In this document: positions 9,344 through 17,827 of the stretch, piece after piece | How positions within the stretch are numbered: the stretch's first letter is position 1 | Layout of the letters: each line of letters begins with the position of its first letter | NCBI GenBank assembly: GCA_022649135.1 | Contig: JALCNP010000009.1 | Span: 1 to 64,000 of the forward strand | From: Bifidobacterium sp. | GTDB taxonomy: Bacteria; Actinomycetota; Actinomycetes; Actinomycetales; Bifidobacteriaceae | Length of the DNA stretch: 64,000 bases | Direction: 5' to 3' | Notes under the pieces: model-generated | What the model saw: the letters and a program-made list of their open reading frames with translations, nothing else | Told to the model about the DNA's origin: nothing | Database searches by the model: none | Program-made: the position numbers and the translations under genes

Positions 9344-10267
9344 TCATGCCTGAAGATACCGGCGCAGCGAAATCGCCGAGGCTATCCCGGACAACGCCAT
9401 GGCACCCACCACAAGAACCGGCGCCTGCAGCAGCACGGTCGTCTGATTGATGTAGGGGATCCACTGGACCGTTTTGGACAGACCGTCCGTGATGAACACC
9501 TTCACGACCGCGCTCAGGGTTCCCACGGCGAGCAGCGAGCCAAGCAGAGACGCCGTCATCCCCTCGAGAATAAAGGGAAGCCTGATGGTCCAGTTCGAGG
9601 CGCCCACCAGCCTCATGATCTCCGTTTCGTTTCTTCGCGAGGCCGCGCTCATGCGAATCGTGGTTCCCGTGAGCATGATGGCGACGACGATCATCACCGC
9701 GGCCAGCACGACCGTCACCACCGTCGCCTTGTTCAGGACGTTGAACACGGGATCGAATATCTGTCTTTGATCCATGACGTCCTCGACGCCGTCCCTGCCG
9801 CCCAGGACCTCGGACACCACCTGGTATTTGGTCGGGTCGGAAAGCTTGAGCCTCAGGGAATCCTGCATGTTGGCCGCGGTAAGGGTGCGTCCCTCGTACA
9901 CCCCGTTGGGGTACTGCTTGAGGAAGGTGTTCCTGTAGAAATCCTCACGGCTTTCGTATGTGATCTTCGACACCACCCCAGCCAACTCGGTGTGGATGGT
10001 GTTCTCCAGATCGACGATCTGGGCGTGGGTGGGGGCCTTGCCGGACGAGCACGTCGTCGCCTGGCTCGAGCCGTCCGGGCATAGCCACACCACGACTTCG
10101 ATCTTGTTGTACCAATCGCCCTTCGCCTTCGTGACCTGGGCCTGCATCAGGCCGGACGCGCCGATGAAGACGAAGGAGATGAAGGTGACCAGCATCACGG
10201 AGAGAATCATGGGGATGTTGCGGGTCAGGCTTGTCCATGTCTCGGAAAGAATAAAACGGGTTCGCAT
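9344..10267 (-). CDS. ftsX: Cell-division protein FtsX
   Basis: A 307-residue ABC-type membrane protein of the FtsX family. One N-terminal helix (about 21-42) is followed by a large extracellular domain (about 45-185) and three C-terminal helices within an FtsX/MacB permease domain. The extracellular domain has two Cys (WLCPDGSSQATTCSS) that may form a disulfide. Its ATG overlaps the ftsE stop as TAATG. It passes ATP-driven conformational change to an external hydrolase, here most likely the CHAP protein encoded next. Confidence 0.95.
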   Translation of the reverse strand: MRTRFILSETWTSLTRNIPMILSVMLVTFISFVFIGASGLMQAQVTKAKGDWYNKIEVVVWLCPDGSSQATTCSSGKAPTHAQIVDLENTIHTELAGVVSKITYESREDFYRNTFLKQYPNGVYEGRTLTAANMQDSLRLKLSDPTKYQVVSEVLGGRDGVEDVMDQRQIFDPVFNVLNKATVVTVVLAAVMIVVAIMLTGTTIRMSAASRRNETEIMRLVGASNWTIRLPFILEGMTASLLGSLLAVGTLSAVVKVFITDGLSKTVQWIPYINQTTVLLQAPVLVVGAMALSGIASAISLRRYLQA

Positions 10268-11694
10268 TATCGAAGTCCTCCCTTGTTGTCGCCGTCGACT
10301 CGAGCGGAGCCGCTGCTCTTGCCTGCGCCCGGTCGGGGGGCCTGGCCAGGGTCGCCGGACCGGGCACTATCGGTGTCTGCGGTCGTCTCGGAGCCGCGTT
10401 CCTGCCGGGACCCCGAGCGTTCGCCCTTGGCGCGTGTGGATTCGCCGGACCGAGCGCCGCCGACCAATCCCGCGGGGGAGCCGGCGGGGCTCGGGACGTC
10501 CGTACCGGCGGGTGCGCCGGAAGACGGAGGAGCCGGCGGAAGAAGACCGGAGTCCTTGGCCCTCGAGGGATCTTCGCGATCCGTCCGCGTGCCGTGCCCA
10601 TCCGTGCTCCGCTCCCCCGGCTCGGACGACGGCTCGGCGCGGGAGGAACCGGCTTGCGCAGTGCCCTCACCGGAGGCCGAGTCACCCGATGCGGCGGTTC
10701 CCGCCGCTCCCGCGTTCAGCCCCTTACCCCAGGTCATGGTGGTCTCGGCCGGGCGGAATGCCTCTCCGTAACGACCCGTCCGTCCCGAATGCACCGCATT
10801 CGCGAGTCGGGCGATTCCGGCATCGCCGCTGGAATCGGTCTGTATCGCCTCCGTGACCTTCTCGACCGTGTGGACCGCCGCGATGCCGCGTCGTCCGGCA
10901 TCGGCGGGCTCGCCTTGGTCCTCGTTCCGGCCAGGCCGGAATCTGGCATCCGAAACGATTCCCCTCTTGGCCTTCGACTCGACCTCGGAATCGGGGAAGA
11001 ACAGGGCGGAGTCATAGGATCCGGAAGCCTCATCACGCACAAGCTTGCCGTTGTGCAATTCGACGACGCGCTTACGCATCGAGTTGACGATCTCCTCGTT
11101 GTGGGTGGCCATGACAATCGTCGTTCCCGTGCGGTTGATGGCGTCCAGCACCTCCATGATGCCCAGCGACGTGGTAGGGTCCAGGTTCCCGGTGGGCTCG
11201 TCCGCCAACAGGATCTGAGGATGGTTCACGTAGGCCCGGGCTATGGCGACCCGCTGGGCCTCTCCTCCGGAAAGCTCGTGCGGATAGTTGTTCTCCTTGC
11301 CGGTAAGCCCCACCGTTTCCAGAACCTTGGGGACCAGGGATTTAATGGTGGATCGTCCGGTCCCTATCACCTCGAGGGCGAATGCCACGTTCTGCCACAC
11401 GGTTTTGTTGTTGAGAAGCTTGTAGTCCTGAAAGATGAAGCCGATGCTTCGACGGTACTGGGGGACCTGTCTGTTCGACAGGCGACGAAGATCGTTGCCC
11501 GCGACTCGAATCTCTCCCGCGGTCGCATCCTCCTCCCGCAGGAGCAGACTGAGAAGGGTGGTCTTCCCGGAACCGGACGCGCCGACGAGAAACACGAAGT
11601 CTCCCCGATCGATGGCCACCGTGACGCCGTCCAGAGCGGGCCTGGTCCCCTTCGGGTAGATCTTGGAGACATCATCCAATGTAATCAACGCCAT
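10267..11694 (-). CDS. ftsE: Cell-division ATP-binding protein FtsE with long C-terminal tail
   Basis: A 475-residue protein. Residues 1-221 form a complete ABC ATPase: Walker A GASGSGKT at 38-45, signature LSGGE at 141-145, Walker B ILLADEP at 161-167 and the switch His in MATHNE. Ordinary FtsE proteins end near here. This one continues for about 250 residues rich in Ser, Gly, Arg, Glu, Pro and Ala with no recognisable fold, presumably disordered and cytoplasmic. The gene lies 16 bp downstream of prfB and is coupled to ftsX. Confidence 0.95.
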   Translation of the reverse strand: MALITLDDVSKIYPKGTRPALDGVTVAIDRGDFVFLVGASGSGKTTLLSLLLREEDATAGEIRVAGNDLRRLSNRQVPQYRRSIGFIFQDYKLLNNKTVWQNVAFALEVIGTGRSTIKSLVPKVLETVGLTGKENNYPHELSGGEAQRVAIARAYVNHPQILLADEPTGNLDPTTSLGIMEVLDAINRTGTTIVMATHNEEIVNSMRKRVVELHNGKLVRDEASGSYDSALFFPDSEVESKAKRGIVSDARFRPGRNEDQGEPADAGRRGIAAVHTVEKVTEAIQTDSSGDAGIARLANAVHSGRTGRYGEAFRPAETTMTWGKGLNAGAAGTAASGDSASGEGTAQAGSSRAEPSSEPGERSTDGHGTRTDREDPSRAKDSGLLPPAPPSSGAPAGTDVPSPAGSPAGLVGGARSGESTRAKGERSGSRQERGSETTADTDSARSGDPGQAPRPGAGKSSGSARVDGDNKGGLR

Positions 11695-11710
11695 GATTGC
11701 CCGTCCTCAC

Positions 11711-12850
11711 TTACTTTTGGGATTGATCCTCTGCGGCGTCCCGACGACGCTGCTCGTGACGCCATCGAATGCCCGCCTCGATGAACGCGTCGATGTCGCC
11801 ATCGAACACCGCCTGCGTCTGGGACGTCTCGCATCCGGTGCGCAGATCCTTCACCATCTGATAGGGATGCAGCACATACGACCTCATCTGGTCACCCCAA
11901 CTGGCCTTGATGTCGCCGGCAAGCTCCTTCTTCTTCTTCGCCTCGGCCTCATGGCGCAGGACAAGCAGACGCGACTGCAGAACCGCCATCGCGGCCGCAC
12001 GGTTCTGGATCTGACTGCGTTCGTCCTGCATCGTCACCACGATTCCACTGGGAAGATGGGTGATGCGAACCGCGGAATAGGTAGTGTTCACGCCCTGCCC
12101 ACCAGGACCCGAGGAGCAGTAGGTATCGACGCGGATGTCGGAATCGGGGATGTCGATATGATCCGTCGCCTCCACCAGCGGAACCACCTCGACGGCCGCG
12201 AAGCTCGTCTGGCGCCGACCCTGGTTGTCGAACGGGCTGATGCGCACAAGACGATGGGTGCCCCCCTCCACGGACAGCCTGCCGTAGGCGTAGGGGGCGT
12301 CGACCTGGAACGTCGCCGACTTGATGCCGGCCTCCTCCGCGTATGACGTGTCAAGAACCTTCGCCTTGTAGCCGTGCCTCTCCGCCCAACGCAGATACAT
12401 CCGCATCAGCATCTGGGCGAAATCCGCGGCGTCGACGCCACCCGCTCCGGAGCGGATTGTCACCACGGCGCTTCGGGCGTCATACTCCCCATCCAGCAGC
12501 GTCTGTATCTCCAGATCCTCCAGATCGCCATGGATTCCCGTGATCTCGGTCTGCGCCTCGCTGAGCGCATCGGAATCGCTTTCCTCGCGCCCCAGCTCCA
12601 CCAGAACCTGGACGTCATCGATGCGCTGACGAAGCGAGTCAAGATGACGGACCTGGGTTTGCGTGGCCGACAGGAGGCTCGTGACCTTCTGGGCGTTCTC
12701 GGGATCGTCCCACAGACCAGGTTGGGAGGCCTCCACCTCGAGATCCCTGATCTGGGACTTCAGCCGATCCTCGTCCAGCGCCAGGGCGATGGAGTCGTAC
12801 TGGGATCGGACCTCCGAAATCGCCTGCGAATAATCAAACTCTGCCATCAT
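11711..12850 (-). CDS. prfB: Peptide chain release factor 2
   Basis: A 379-residue class I release factor recognising UAA and UGA. It has the RF2-specific SPF recognition tripeptide (RISPFDNQG) and the GGQ peptidyl-hydrolysis motif ([16 protein letters not shown]). The reading frame is continuous from its start, with no in-frame TGA and no +1 frameshift site as in E. coli. Two adjacent ATG codons (12850, 12847) are possible starts. It is followed closely by ftsE. Confidence 0.96.
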   Translation of the reverse strand: MMAEFDYSQAISEVRSQYDSIALALDEDRLKSQIRDLEVEASQPGLWDDPENAQKVTSLLSATQTQVRHLDSLRQRIDDVQVLVELGREESDSDALSEAQTEITGIHGDLEDLEIQTLLDGEYDARSAVVTIRSGAGGVDAADFAQMLMRMYLRWAERHGYKAKVLDTSYAEEAGIKSATFQVDAPYAYGRLSVEGGTHRLVRISPFDNQGRRQTSFAAVEVVPLVEATDHIDIPDSDIRVDTYCSSGPGGQGVNTTYSAVRITHLPSGIVVTMQDERSQIQNRAAAMAVLQSRLLVLRHEAEAKKKKELAGDIKASWGDQMRSYVLHPYQMVKDLRTGCETSQTQAVFDGDIDAFIEAGIRWRHEQRRRDAAEDQSQK

Positions 12851-13094
12851 CTACCACCATACATTTCATTTGTTGACAATTCCCGTCATCGCCGCCCCGT
12901 TGACAGTCTGTGCACAATCGCGCCGGAAAACCGGGGGGCGCATCTACTCATCCGCCACGGAACTCACCAGCGGGGGAAACGGTCCGGACACACCTGCCGG
13001 ACCATGCGCGAACGCCCGCACCCGCAGCGTCAGCGCAATCGGGGGGCGGGGAGGAGATCGATCCACGCCCGACGCGCGATCCGCGAACGCGCAG

Positions 13095-13235
13095 TCAAAG
13101 ACCCGCGTATATGGCAGGTATCACTATGCTCAGCAGCATGGCCGCCGCAACGACGAGACATAGCGCGCGCACCACGTTCCGCCTGCGGCGCTCATGCTGC
13201 TCCCGTTTGTCCTGATAGTCACTCACATGGGCCAT
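13095..13235 (-). CDS. Small single-pass membrane protein, unknown function
   Basis: A predicted 46-residue protein: a charged N-terminal half (DKREQHERRRRN) and one hydrophobic segment (ALCLVVAAAMLLSIVIPAIY), giving a cytoplasmic-in, single-pass topology. The ATG at 13235 is the best start by composition, with only a weak GGGG upstream. It lies on the same strand as prfB, about 245 bp upstream of it. I do not recognise a family, and the call rests on the plausible membrane topology. Confidence 0.5.
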   Translation of the reverse strand: MAHVSDYQDKREQHERRRRNVVRALCLVVAAAMLLSIVIPAIYAGL

Positions 13236-13351
13236 GCTACCGGCACCCCATGTCAGTGCCGTACGCGGCGTGGGCGCCACCCACCAGACAACTCCCGACG
13301 ATGCGTTAATGTTGACAGGAACAACGGCGATAGGGCAAGGAGCATGTTGAC

Positions 13352-14341
13352 ATGAATGAGGAACGAACCGCATGGGGCTGGGGCCTGGCCAGCATCGATG
13401 AATCGGGAAGAACGCTGGATGCATGGTTCCCGGAGGTCTCTCTCGGGCCGGCGCCATCCGGCGAGTCACGCCCCCGGCACGGATTCGGCGCACTCGTCTC
13501 CGAGCGGGCGGACGCCCGGGGAGTCCGCCGCGTGCCCGTGTTCACCACGTGCGCATTGGATGGTCCCATCACGAGCTGCGAAGACGCGTATCTGAGGCTG
13601 CACGCTCTCAGCATGCGCCTGATCAGACCGAACACCGTCAACCTGGATGATGTCTTCAGCCATCTCACCACCGTGGTGTGGACCAACTACGGGCCCTTCG
13701 CCGTGGAAGACTTCAACGCACGCAAGATGGACGTGCTCCGGGCGGTCATGCGGGGCGAGCCCGGAGTCCCCCATGCTGACGTAAGTGTCCTCTCCATCGA
13801 CAAGTTCCCGAGGATGGTGGACTATGTCACACCGACGGGAGTGCGCATCGGCGATGCGGACAGGGTTCGGCTGGGCGCATATCTCTCCCCCGGCACGACG
13901 GTGATGCACGCCGGATTCGTGAACTTCAACGCCGGCACGCTCGGCACATGCATGATCGAAGGCCGGGTGTCCCAGGGCGTGGTCGTGGGGGACGGCTCGG
14001 ATGTCGGCGGGGGGTCCTCGATCATGGGGACGCTCTCGGGAGGCGGGCGCCTGCGCAATTCGATCGGAAAGCACAGCCTTCTGGGGGCGAATGCCGGAAT
14101 CGGCATATCCCTCGGCGACAACTGCGTGGTGGAGGCGGGCCTCTACATCACCGCGGGAACGAAGATCACGGTTCACGACAAAGCGAAAATCGCTGCCGGG
14201 GAACCGTTGAGCATCGTCAAGGGGGCGGATCTCTCCGGAAAGGACAATCTCCTTTTCATCAGAAACTCCGTGTCGGGAGCCATAGAGGCCCGCTATCGCG
14301 CAACGGGGATAGCCCTCAACGAGAAGCTTCATCGGAACTAG
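13352..14341 (+). CDS. dapD: 2,3,4,5-tetrahydropyridine-2,6-dicarboxylate N-succinyltransferase
   Basis: A 329-residue succinyl-CoA-dependent acyltransferase of the lysine/diaminopimelate pathway. It belongs to the actinobacterial DapD branch: an N-terminal domain of about 170 residues, then a left-handed beta-helix of hexapeptide repeats (about 175-290) with segments such as RIGDADRVRLGAYLSPGTTV and SSIMGTLSGGG. The ATG at 13352 has AAGGAG ten bases upstream. The gene stands alone and is convergent with gltA. Confidence 0.95.
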   Translation: MNEERTAWGWGLASIDESGRTLDAWFPEVSLGPAPSGESRPRHGFGALVSERADARGVRRVPVFTTCALDGPITSCEDAYLRLHALSMRLIRPNTVNLDDVFSHLTTVVWTNYGPFAVEDFNARKMDVLRAVMRGEPGVPHADVSVLSIDKFPRMVDYVTPTGVRIGDADRVRLGAYLSPGTTVMHAGFVNFNAGTLGTCMIEGRVSQGVVVGDGSDVGGGSSIMGTLSGGGRLRNSIGKHSLLGANAGIGISLGDNCVVEAGLYITAGTKITVHDKAKIAAGEPLSIVKGADLSGKDNLLFIRNSVSGAIEARYRATGIALNEKLHRN

Positions 14342-14357
14342 AGAACGCCGCGCCCGC

Positions 14358-14390
14358 GCCCGCCCGACGAAACGCCCCGTTCGGGCGGGC
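14358..14390. terminator. GC-rich hairpin between dapD and gltA
   Basis: A 10-bp stem (GCCCGCCCGA/TCGGGCGGGC) with a 13-base loop lies between the convergent dapD and gltA stop codons. No U-tract follows. Confidence 0.6.
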
Positions 14391-14422
14391 ACCCGCCCCC
14401 CGGGCCCATCGGACTCGACACG

Positions 14423-15715
14423 TCAGCGTTCATCCATCGAAACATAGTCCCGTTTCGATTCGCCGGTGTACACCTGACGAGGGCGGCCGATTTTGGTCTC
14501 CGGGTCGGACAGCATCTCACGATACTGCGCGATCCAGCCGGGAATGCGCCCCAGCGCGAACAGCGTCGTGAACATGGCCGGGTCGAAACCGATCGCCCGG
14601 TAGATCAGACCCGTGTAGAAATCGACATTCGGGTACAGGTGGCGGGACACGAAATAATCATCGTGCAGAGCGATCTCCTCAAGCTCCGTCGCCACGTCGA
14701 ACAGGGCCCGCTCGTCACCGGGAAGCTTGGACGTCTCGGCCCGATCCATCATCTTGTCCAGATACGTGCGGGCGATCGCGGCCCGCGGATCATAGGAACG
14801 GTAGACACGGTGCCCAAGCCCCGATATGCGTTTGCCGTTCGCCTTGGACCATTCGACGAATTCACGGACGCTTTTCCCCGAATCCCGGATCGCCTTCAGC
14901 TGGCGTAGCACCGCCTCGTTCGCCCCTCCGTGCAGAGGGCCGGAAAGCGCGTTGATACCGGCGGCGATGGCCGAGTACAGGTTGGCGTGGGCGCTGCCCG
15001 CGATGCGGACGACCGACGTCGAGCAGTTCTGCTCATGATCGGCGTGGATTATGAGAAGCCTCCCCAGGGCATGAACGTAAAGGGGATCCGATTCGAACGG
15101 CTCATAGGGGACGGCGAAGCACATGCGCAGAAAGTCGTCCACATACCCCCGGGCGTAGTCGGGATAGAGCATGGGCTCATCGCGGCGACGGCGAAAGATG
15201 TAGCTCACGATGGTTCGCACCTTGGCCATGATGATGATGGCGGCCTCGTCCAGCTGGTCGGAATCGTCGGTATCGGTGGTGTCCGGATAGAACGTGGCCA
15301 GGGCGTTGACCGCCGAGGCAAGCATGCTCATGGGGTGCGCCGTACGGGGAAACGAGCCCAGAAAAGTCCGAAAATCCTCGCCGACCATGGTCCGATGGTT
15401 CACATCCGAACAGAATTTGTCGTATTGCTCGCGACTGGGAAGCTCCCCGTGGCGCAGCAGCCACGCGACTTCAAGGAAATCGGATTTATCGCACAGCTGC
15501 TCGATCGGATATCCTCGATATCTCAGAATCGAGTTGTTTCCATCGATGAAGGTGATCCTCGATTCGCACTGGGCCGTGGTAAGGAAACCGGGATCAAGCG
15601 TGACCCACCCGTCGTTGCGCAGCGAGGACACCACGATCCCGTCGGGACCGGAGGTCGCCTTCACAACAGGCAAGGTGTACTTGCTTGCATCAACATCCAA
15701 TTCAGCGGTTGACAT
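14423..15715 (-). CDS. gltA: Citrate synthase
   Basis: A 430-residue type II citrate synthase condensing oxaloacetate and acetyl-CoA. Active-site regions are seen: SGPLHGGANEAV (His), ISGLGHRVYRSYDPRA (His) and YPNVDFYTGLIYRA (Asp). The N-terminal FIDGNNSILRYRGYPIEQL is also typical. The ATG at 15715 is preceded by AGGGCGGA; the open frame upstream has no family match. In bifidobacteria the TCA cycle is incomplete, so the enzyme most likely serves 2-oxoglutarate/glutamate synthesis (established for the group, not shown here). Confidence 0.96.
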   Translation of the reverse strand: MSTAELDVDASKYTLPVVKATSGPDGIVVSSLRNDGWVTLDPGFLTTAQCESRITFIDGNNSILRYRGYPIEQLCDKSDFLEVAWLLRHGELPSREQYDKFCSDVNHRTMVGEDFRTFLGSFPRTAHPMSMLASAVNALATFYPDTTDTDDSDQLDEAAIIIMAKVRTIVSYIFRRRRDEPMLYPDYARGYVDDFLRMCFAVPYEPFESDPLYVHALGRLLIIHADHEQNCSTSVVRIAGSAHANLYSAIAAGINALSGPLHGGANEAVLRQLKAIRDSGKSVREFVEWSKANGKRISGLGHRVYRSYDPRAAIARTYLDKMMDRAETSKLPGDERALFDVATELEEIALHDDYFVSRHLYPNVDFYTGLIYRAIGFDPAMFTTLFALGRIPGWIAQYREMLSDPETKIGRPRQVYTGESKRDYVSMDER

Positions 15716-15783
15716 CCGTTCCGCCCTTTCGCTCGTTATACCCGGCTCCGGCGCACGCCGCATCGGGCGCCCGCATTATGGCA

Positions 15784-15815
15784 GTGGCTGGCGCGCCGGT
15801 TGGCGCGCCAGCCAC
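15784..15815 (-). terminator. Perfect 14-bp hairpin downstream of map
   Basis: GTGGCTGGCGCGCC and its complement flank a four-base loop in the gap between the map stop (15963) and the gltA start (15715), both on the minus strand. There is no U-tract, but the stem is strong enough to act as an end point for the map transcript. Confidence 0.6.
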
Positions 15816-15962
15816 ATGACGGCGGCGACTCACGATCACGTCCGATCATCATGATCCGCGGGACCGCACCACATCAGGGTTGCGCCCATCTTAACAGAGT
15901 CAGGTGCACGGGGGTGTCCGGCGTCTTACCGACGATCGGCCCCGACGGCGCCCATCGATGCC

Positions 15963-16739
15963 CTACTCCCGAACGGTGAGGATCTGCGGACCGTCGTCGG
16001 TGATCGCGATCGTGTGCTCGCTGTGCGCACCACGCGAACCATCGGAGGACCGCAACGTCCATCCGTCCCTGGGGTCCTGATAGATCTCGTCCGTCGTCTT
16101 CAGGAACCATGGCTCGATGGCGATGACCAGACCCGGACGGAGCTTGTATCCGTGATGGGCCTTGCCGTCGTTCATAACGAAGGGATCTCCATGCATCACG
16201 TGGCCGACCCCATGGCCGCCGAACTCGAGGTTGACGGGATACCCCTGAGAGCGGGCGACATCGCCGATCGCCTGGGAGACATCACCCAGTCTGTTGCCCG
16301 GCTGTGCCTGTGCGATGCCGGCTGCAAGCGCGTCCTCGGTGCATTTGATCAGCCTCAGGTCCTCGGGGTCGATCGCGTTGCCCACAACGAAGCTGATGGC
16401 GGAGTCCCCCACCCAGCCGTCGACGCTGATGGCCAGATCGAGCGTGAGCAGATCACCGTCCTTGAGGCTGTAGTCGTAGGGCATCCCGTGCAGCACGGCG
16501 TCATTGACCGACGTGCAGATGTAATGGGTGAACGGGCCGGTTCCGAAATCCGGAGCGTAATCCACATAGCAGGATTCCGCTCCCTTTCTGCTTTCGATGC
16601 GCTGACGCACAAAATCGTCGATTTCCAACAGATTCGTGCCGACCTTGGTTTGCGCCTTCAGGTCTTTGAGGATGCTGCCGACAAAACGGCCGGCCGGTTT
16701 CATGGCTTCTATTTCCGCAGGGGTTTTCAGTTCGATCAT
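15963..16739 (-). CDS. map: Methionine aminopeptidase, type I
   Basis: A 258-residue metallopeptidase that removes the initiator Met. The metal-binding and active-site residues are in HYICTSVNDAVLHGMP, LTLDLAISVDGWVGDS, EFGGHGVGHVMHGDP and IAIEPWFL. No N-terminal zinc-finger extension is present. The ATG at 16739 is chosen because residues before it have no homology. An AT-rich stretch just upstream (TAATATATAAAG on the minus strand) probably holds the -10 box. Confidence 0.94.
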   Translation of the reverse strand: MIELKTPAEIEAMKPAGRFVGSILKDLKAQTKVGTNLLEIDDFVRQRIESRKGAESCYVDYAPDFGTGPFTHYICTSVNDAVLHGMPYDYSLKDGDLLTLDLAISVDGWVGDSAISFVVGNAIDPEDLRLIKCTEDALAAGIAQAQPGNRLGDVSQAIGDVARSQGYPVNLEFGGHGVGHVMHGDPFVMNDGKAHHGYKLRPGLVIAIEPWFLKTTDEIYQDPRDGWTLRSSDGSRGAHSEHTIAITDDGPQILTVRE

Positions 16740-16847
16740 TAGGTTCTTTCTACCGTAGAACATTCACTTTATATATTACTGCCGCCGCCCAACAAGCGTG
16801 ATGGGGAGGGAGGTCTGCACGCGCCCGACGGCGCACGGATATGCGCG

Positions 16848-16864
16848 ACATGTGCCGCACATGT
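16848..16864. repeat. 17-bp palindrome between DUF308 gene and map
   Basis: ACATGTG-CCG-CACATGT, an uninterrupted inverted repeat in the 189-bp gap downstream of the DUF308 membrane-protein gene. It may be a weak terminator for that gene or a protein-binding site near the map promoter. Confidence 0.35.
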
Positions 16865-16928
16865 GGCAGGCCCGGCAGGCCTGTCGTGCCCGGCGCGACC
16901 ACCGTCGAACGCGCGAACCGCGCGAGTC

Positions 16929-17645
16929 CTATCGGCGGGCGGGGCGTCCGAACCGGAAAGCCCGAATGATCGCGGAGATGCCCATGGCCACGAGGGCGCA
17001 TCCGCCAAAGACGATCAGCCACATGGTCGAGGTGATCGGGGAGAACAGGATCACGATCCCTGCAAGCACCGAGATGACGGCGTAGGCGATGGACCATCCG
17101 GATCGGGGGTTCCTCCAGGATTCCGCGAGAGCGACCACGCCCTCCATCATCCAGCCGATGCCGACCGTCAAGGTGACGACGATGGCGAGCGCCTGTCCCG
17201 ACACAACGACGTTTTTCAGCACGATGACCCCGCCCAGGGCCAGAAGCACCCCGATGACGATATCAAGCACGCGCCATCCCGCCGGAAGGCCCAGCTCCAC
17301 GATCGACCCCACGATGCGGATCGCTCCCGATACGACGAAGTATATGCCCAGTATGACGGCGAATACCGTCAGCGTCTTGGACGGCCACACGAGCAGTGCG
17401 ATTCCGAGGATCACGGCGGCGACCCCAATGATCGCATACAGCCCTCGCACCATGTTCTTGGCGTGCTGTGGCAGGAGATCCTCCGCCAGTTTGAACGGCG
17501 AATACGGCTGCTCGCGCGGCCCCTGTGAGGGGTCCGGATCCCGCCCATATGCCGGATTGTACGGCTGACCCGGCCGGCCGTATGGCGAGCCATCCCCGTT
17601 TGCGTTGTCCTCGTCGTTGCCCTCGTTGATATGTGAGTCGGACAT
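16929..17645 (-). CDS. HdeD/DUF308-family membrane protein
   Basis: A 238-residue protein with a Pro/Gly/Asn-rich cytoplasmic N-terminus (about 1-60) and six closely packed hydrophobic segments in three repeated pairs, the DUF308 arrangement (for example GLYAIIGVAAVILGIALLVW). The ATG at 17645 follows AAGGGGGAG. The family is widespread and linked to acid resistance in enterobacteria, but the function in actinobacteria is unknown. No operon partner is evident. Confidence 0.85.
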   Translation of the reverse strand: MSDSHINEGNDEDNANGDGSPYGRPGQPYNPAYGRDPDPSQGPREQPYSPFKLAEDLLPQHAKNMVRGLYAIIGVAAVILGIALLVWPSKTLTVFAVILGIYFVVSGAIRIVGSIVELGLPAGWRVLDIVIGVLLALGGVIVLKNVVVSGQALAIVVTLTVGIGWMMEGVVALAESWRNPRSGWSIAYAVISVLAGIVILFSPITSTMWLIVFGGCALVAMGISAIIRAFRFGRPARR

Positions 17646-17827
17646 GTCCGCTCCCCCTTCACCTTTCTCTGCGCATGTCATGCGGCATGCTGTTGTCTGT
17701 CCCTGCAATTCTAAACCGCCCGCCTCGATTATCCGATCGCCGCGGGGGCGACGACGCTTTAAGCGCAAAGGCGCCGGGAAAACGGGAATGCGGGTTCGTT
17801 GTCACCGAACGCAGTTAGGGTGGGGAT

